Shown: in pieces, positions 58,600-64,000 of the stretch
Position numbering within the stretch: position 1 is the first letter of the stretch
How the letters are laid out: each line of letters begins with the position of its first letter
From: Branchiostoma floridae
Lineage: Eukaryota > Chordata > Leptocardii > Amphioxiformes > Branchiostomatidae
DNA length: 64,000 nt
Reading direction: 5' to 3'
Assembly: GCF_000003815.2 (NCBI RefSeq)
Contig: NC_049982.1
Span: 23,825,380 to 23,889,379 of the forward strand
Position numbers and translations under genes: made by a program
Notes under the pieces: generated by a model
The model's database searches: none
The model's input: the letters and a program-made list of their open reading frames with translations, nothing else
Told to the model about the DNA's origin: nothing

Positions 58600-60650
58600 T
58601 GGACATGGCTTTGAAACGTGACAGATATGTCTCAAGGTATCACATTAAGATATGGAAGTAGCACGCATACGGGGGAAAGAAAAAATTATACAGCCAAATA
58701 TACAGCTTCTAATGGCAGCTTGAAGTCCACATCAAAGCCTGGGTGCTGGCCAAAGTCCCGAACTCCCTGCAAATCTCTGTTGCGAAGGCAAAGTTGTGGG
58801 CAGTATGCAGGATCATGTAGCTGGGAGCACTTGCAAGGGCCTAACAAGCTCCCTTGGGCTGCCCCCATGTCAGACACAATAAGTGCAAGGGGCCCACTTG
58901 TCAGAGCACAAGAAAGTCTATGATTCAGTAATACGTACTTAAAGCACGCAAGGGGTTATACTACAGAATGGAAAGGCAAATATTAAGTGCCTGCCGTCAC
59001 CGGTTCCTTTAAGAGAATTATGTAGTGGGAGAAAGTGCCGCAATAAAGTTATGAAGTTATCTGTAGTGTGATCCCCGCAACTTTGCTGAAGACGGTTACT
59101 GTAAGTTAGTAAGGGTGTTGATACAGTTCACAATGAAAGTAAGTTGTCAACGTTCTACTGGGCTTGCTAATTGGTGCATGGTTCCCAAAATGAGTCCACA
59201 GATTGAGTCCATCCTTGAATTTGAAAATAATGAGTTTGGATGTCCTTGCTTTTGAGACTGTTATTAATGAGGCAAGTGGGAAACTAGAAGTTCTACTTGT
59301 TTGAGAAAAAAAAAATCTTTGGTTGTAGATTTTTCAAGTTGTTCTGCTGCTTCTTTTTTCTGTAGTAATCTTCAACAAATGTAGATCTATTTACCATATG
59401 TTAGAGGGTAAGGCAATGCCAATGCTAATTTCTTGTTGAGAATTTTTTTTTTTTCGTCTTGACGAATGTATGAAGGCAGGATGGGTGAAATAGTGATAGA
59501 AAGGCAGCCATGTCTTTGATCATTTGTGAAGGCAAACAGTCTTTCTTCAACGCAAGAACTGTAGTGTCATTTATCAAAAATGCTACTGAAAAAATAGGAC
59601 ATGAAGATAGTGATATCATCTCTGATTTGAGACATCTCCTAAAAAAAGAGGTAAGAAAGAAACAATTGAAAATCCATTGAATTGATGAAATTGGTCTAAC
59701 TAGAAGAGAGTAGCAGTGGTTGTGAGTTTTTGTCAGTAGTAATCATATGGTCGTTAATAGGAAATAGCATCCAATCATCTACTTAACTATTTATTTTTCC
59801 ATTTGAGTTGACTGCATTTGTGAATGAGGCAATGAAAACAAGCGATTGTGCTTTTTTTTGCCCCCTCCCCTTTAATGTATACAGTTTTGATAACTAAGCC
59901 CCTCCCATGAAAACTTTGTTGCGCCTTTGACCCCAGTTGTATTTATGACTTGACAACACGGCACTCTATCCATCACAACTTCTCATCGGACCGACCCAAA
60001 CGGGAGGGGTGGGGTCTCCCGTAACCGTGACAACCACCTCTCCCTCTCCGCCATACAGGAGGAACCCATCCCACCTAATCACAGTTGTCACCAACATACA
60101 GCCTAAATGATGTACTGCCAGCCAGCTCAGTTATTGAGTTTGCGGAAATGCCAAGACGGCAATGAATCACTTCCCGGTACCTTTTTCTCATTACTTGGTT
60201 TAGTGTAGCAAGGAAATCCGCCAGCACTCTAATTGGCAGCGGGTAATTATGTCGCTTCCACCAATCAGACCACACCTATTCATCATTATAGATGTATATG
60301 AAGGTTAAATAGTCCTGGGATGGCCATGAATCACCTTGGCTTTCATTAGGTTATTATCTGGTTTGTGCTAGGATAAGGCTAATAGAGACTAGCTGCAGCT
60401 GATGGTTCACTTGTGTCCCCGCTCACAAAAGCCAGATCCCAACCCTAATGGGAATCTTACAAGTGTCAGCAGCTCGGTTTATAAATTTCCACCTTGATTG
60501 CTCCTTGCTGGAAGTTGCCAGAAAGTGGAAATACCTCGTTAAGTGCCCATTAGGAGGGTGTCGGTCTTTCAGCGGTAAAAGTGTTGTCTGGTATCACCCC
60601 GCTGGCTTCTGGAAGACACCTGTGTGTTGGTAAGAGACTCGGGAACAACT
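58600..60650. other. Candidate conserved blocks around AT-rich DNA
   Basis: 58600-59050 and 60000-60640 have moderate GC and no repeats, with short frames lacking domains. The DNA between is AT-rich. Confidence 0.3.
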
Positions 60651-63600
60651 TTGGTCTTGAACTTTTGTTTGTTTTCGCACCTTGTGGAATCAAGTGATCA
60701 GAAAACTTGTTGGTTGGCAACCAATCGATAAACTGTATTTGATTTCCCCACCTCAAAAATAATTTCATACAAAATTCAAAATCATCCATCAAAATCTGAT
60801 GATTTGGGCAATCTATTGCCAATTTCACATATTCCATTCTTTGTTCAATTCTTCCATAGTTTCAAAACTTTTCTTGTATTCAAAGTTCTTTGTATTGGAT
60901 TTCATAAATACATTACTGCATTGTAATGCATTAGTTCAAAATGGACAGCTGCAAAATCGACACTTGACTTTTATTTTAAAGTTTAAGTGAGAATGTTCTG
61001 GATTTTCTTGACACACTCATTGGTAAGTCTACTTTTGCGTTTGAAAGAGGACCAAATACAAACAGTTAAAGAAAAATTATTTTAAGGTGTGCTATAAGAT
61101 AGAGATGTATTTTTACAAGGAAATTACAATTGCAAATTTAAACCACAAAGTAGCAGCTTCATACACCTTATGTTTAGATAATTTAAAAGAAAATACATAG
61201 TGGATTGGTTAGAGACAAACAGTAGACATTTACAATTCGGGCAGTTTTCAACAGATTTAACAGTGCTTCGTTATAGGTGGATATACAGCTGTTACCTTTC
61301 ATGTCACAGTTTGTACTTTGGGTTTAAACCTGAATCTGTTAGGTCTGGTGGCTGGGAAGTTGTTGTTAGCTAAGTGCTACTGCTTCTGAATATGTCTTAC
61401 TTGTCCACTATTGTGCCATTATATGTTTTCTTTTTGTCTGTGAAAGGATTACATGTACATTTGTAGCTCTGAAATCTGTGGATGAATCCTTATATATAAG
61501 ATACTCTGTAGATTGGTAAGAGTGCAGAAAATAAGGGTCAAGTTGGATAATGGGGCTCCTAGCAGCTTTCTACATTGTACAGTAGTGCAGCATAACTTCC
61601 GGCTTTGATATCTTATAACTGTTCAAAAAGGATACTGCAAAGCATGCCAGGAAGTAGGAAAGGAAGTTGTTTATAATCATATACAACTGTTGTTTAAGAT
61701 ACTTAGATAGAGATGAACTTGTTCCTTGCATTTAACCTAAGTTGGGAGCACCTCAGTTTTTTTTTTTCTCTAGAGGTTTAGCAAGAAGGAAGCGAGGTAC
61801 ATTTTTTAAATACACAAATACACATGTCACCAAGGCAAAATGCCTGCCACAATAAAACTGTTGCTATACTTTTTTCATAAAAATGTGCTTTATTTTATTA
61901 GATTATGAAAGATGCACTCATCAAGATCAGTAGCAAATGCTCAATTATGATTGTTAATTGTTATCTAATCTACACTAAAGCATTAAAAGTTGCATTAGAT
62001 GCTGTATTTTTACCAACTTTATAAGCTAAATCCAGTGTAGCAAACCTGAAAACAACTGAGTGGGGGACTAGCAAATGTGAGATTGTTAAATTTATTGGTA
62101 TGTTTGAAGTCCCTAGCTGGCTGCACAGTAATCTGAACTGTTAGAAAATTGTAGCCGTTATAATAGAACTCTGGAAAATATTATTTTTGCAATGACTGAA
62201 TGAGTAGAAAAGGATAGATCTCTCCTCCCATTCCAAAATAGATAAGAGGGATAGATATGTTCATCAGAATCTGATGCTATTGAAAATATTTAATTCTTGG
62301 TTGGGTAGTTGTGATTTCCAGACTCCAAGGAAAAACATTTTATTACTAGTGAGAGACGAAGATTGCCTTCTTTTGCAATGGAAAATTTTCAGAAAAATGA
62401 AAACTATCAGCTAGAATTCTTCCAAGACACTGGGAAAAAACAGGTAAACTTTTTGTTTTGAAGACAAAACCATTTTTGCAGTGCTCAGCCTTTCTCCTTA
62501 TTTTCATCATCTGCGGATAATTAAGTTACAAGTTCAGATTTATAACTCCTGCAGTTATTGGACAGGAAGAGATTATATCGGGATGTATAATTGTGCATCA
62601 ATTACCTCAAATAAAGTTATAACCTAGTCCACTCTACGTCAGGGCACCAGTCTACAGACGAAAGTGATAATAATTTGTCAAACTCCACCGTAGGATAGAA
62701 TGATGGTTTTTCATTACAGCCTTTTCATTACATTCCGGCTTTACAGTGGTAAAAAATTTGTATTAGTCTGTCAATATAAAGAGGGCCTTGGCAGCTCCCA
62801 CAATATTTCACCGTCACTTATAATCAGCGCTACAGTCTGTGTATAGTGAGGAAAATTAACAGCACGACTGCAGCAAATTCAGTTTGCTTGTCTGGCAGAT
62901 GATTAATGAAATATGTATTTCAAATTGTCTCCCGTAGAAGTAAGTCTGCGCCGCCCTAATAAAAAGACATTAATGCGATTGAATCCATAGGTATATTGCT
63001 CCTGCAGTCGCCTGAAGCGACAGTGTTACTGATCGCTCTGTTAGGGTGACACTTCGCCCAGCCCTATGAATGAATTTTCACAGCAGTATTTATTCAGCAA
63101 CTAGGATATCCCGTCCAATTCCTGTAATTCCGTCCATTTGTCTTCTGTCAAGGAGCTCGGCGGAATTGTGCGTTCGCGGCGGCGACGGAATAATCACCTT
63201 CTTCCGTCGGAAGAGAGAGTACATATCCCTTCCCTCTGGGGGAGACGACACAATATTTGCCGAAGGCAGAAATTAATGGAAATGCAATTGCAGTGCCAGA
63301 TTTGTGGCGCTTGATTCCTCTTGTTTGGGGAAATGATATTGTGCGAGCTAACAGCATGAATCTATAGAACACACAATCACGCAATTAATTTACGGCATTA
63401 TGCTGAGACAATACCGAGGGTGAAGAATGGTGCAGCGCTTTGTCAGTGCCTGTTATAATCGTGATGGTTTGTGGCATGGAAACATATGTCATCTTTTTCC
63501 AAGTGCCTTCTCTTTGATTAATGAGTAATCCAATTACTGTAGATATGGGATGTTCCGAAGCCTAGTCAATGCCTGAAGAGTACAGCAAACAGTCCCTGAG

Positions 63601-64000
63601 ATATGGCTCTTGCTAGAGCTGGGATTTACTATGATAGGCAGATAATATCCCTTATAGATTTAAAAAAAAATTATACTTGCTTCCAAGTATAACTTTTATT
63701 TGTACCCTTTCATAAATGCAAAGGAGGTTGTGTTTTTACCAGTGCTCTTTTCAAAGAAGAAAGAGGTACATGTAAAGGTATACACATTATTAAATTCATG
63801 ATTGTTTTTGCCTCTTGTGTGATTCACTGTACTGAACAAGGTATGTATGGATTATTACTTAATGATCGTAACTTTTTTCCTATGCAAAAATCATCTCTAG
63901 CACAACTTTAGGAGTTTTCCAGGTTTTATCATCAATACATGTCACTACATCAAAAAGTTCTGAGCCCCCTATGAGTTTCTCATTGAACTGCAGGTGTATC
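60651..64000. other. AT-rich stretch with a final candidate conserved block
   Basis: 60651-62480 is AT-rich with nothing recognised. 62480-63560 has many ATTA/AATTA cores and conserved-element texture. The last 440 bases are AT-rich. No gene supported. Confidence 0.3.

Larger units (their letters stand above)
53661..58600. other. Non-coding, mostly unremarkable
   Basis: No gene supported. Contains a repeated segment (56354-56395 and 57733-57773) and a dispersed-repeat-like stretch (57340-57560). A weak diverged duplication may be present at about 54362 and 54533. Confidence 0.45.

Noticed and set aside
1-64000. tRNA, rRNA, CRISPR or bacterial operon features
   Set aside because: No tRNA B-box in context, no rRNA-like sequence and no spaced repeat array of CRISPR type; the window is clearly metazoan.

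Overview
The window looks like genomic DNA of an invertebrate chordate, most likely a lancelet (Branchiostoma). It has a spliced eukaryotic gene with short introns, small DNA transposons, frequent TACATGTA-type motifs, four assembly gaps, and a long non-coding stretch with conserved-element texture. The species is an inference from this and from the Ki-67 homology; no search was possible.

Positions 1645-12395, minus strand, hold one complete multi-exon gene that I read as a Ki-67 (MKI67) orthologue. Eleven coding exons join in a consistent reading frame with canonical splice sites and give a predicted protein of 1696 residues. In order it has an N-terminal FHA domain, an RVSF PP1-docking segment, two arrays of short Ser/Thr-Pro repeats, a WAD-VK segment, short Ki-67-type repeats and a long basic Lys/Ala/Pro-rich tail. 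This is the layout of the vertebrate organiser of the mitotic chromosome surface. Two non-autonomous hAT elements, each with an 8-bp target-site duplication, sit in its introns (4800-6012 and 10853-11282). The upstream region (12.7-13.3 kb) has candidate 5' UTR exons and a promoter-like cluster: CHR-like, CDE-like, CCAAT and CArG sites.

From 13.3 to 17.3 kb there are three gaps, two promoter-like stretches and one possible small coding exon on the plus strand at 16541-16626. An inverted-repeat element of 545 bp follows at 17735-18279.

From about 18 kb to the end I can support no protein-coding gene. The sequence alternates between AT-rich, uninformative stretches and blocks of moderate GC rich in ATTA/TAATTA cores, about 18.8-20.5, 22.5-23.3, 28.2-33.1, 34.5-36.1, 39.1-40.6, 46.2-51.5, 52.0-53.7, 58.6-60.6 and 62.5-63.5 kb. 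These look like conserved non-coding regulatory elements, so the stretch may be a long intron or the regulatory desert of a developmental gene whose main exons lie outside the window. Inside it are a 54-bp tandem array carrying a palindromic insertion (25.75-26.56 kb), which abuts a promoter-like YY1 site and a GC-rich block (26.6-27.2 kb), a long hairpin repeat (20808-20954), and several smaller repeats.
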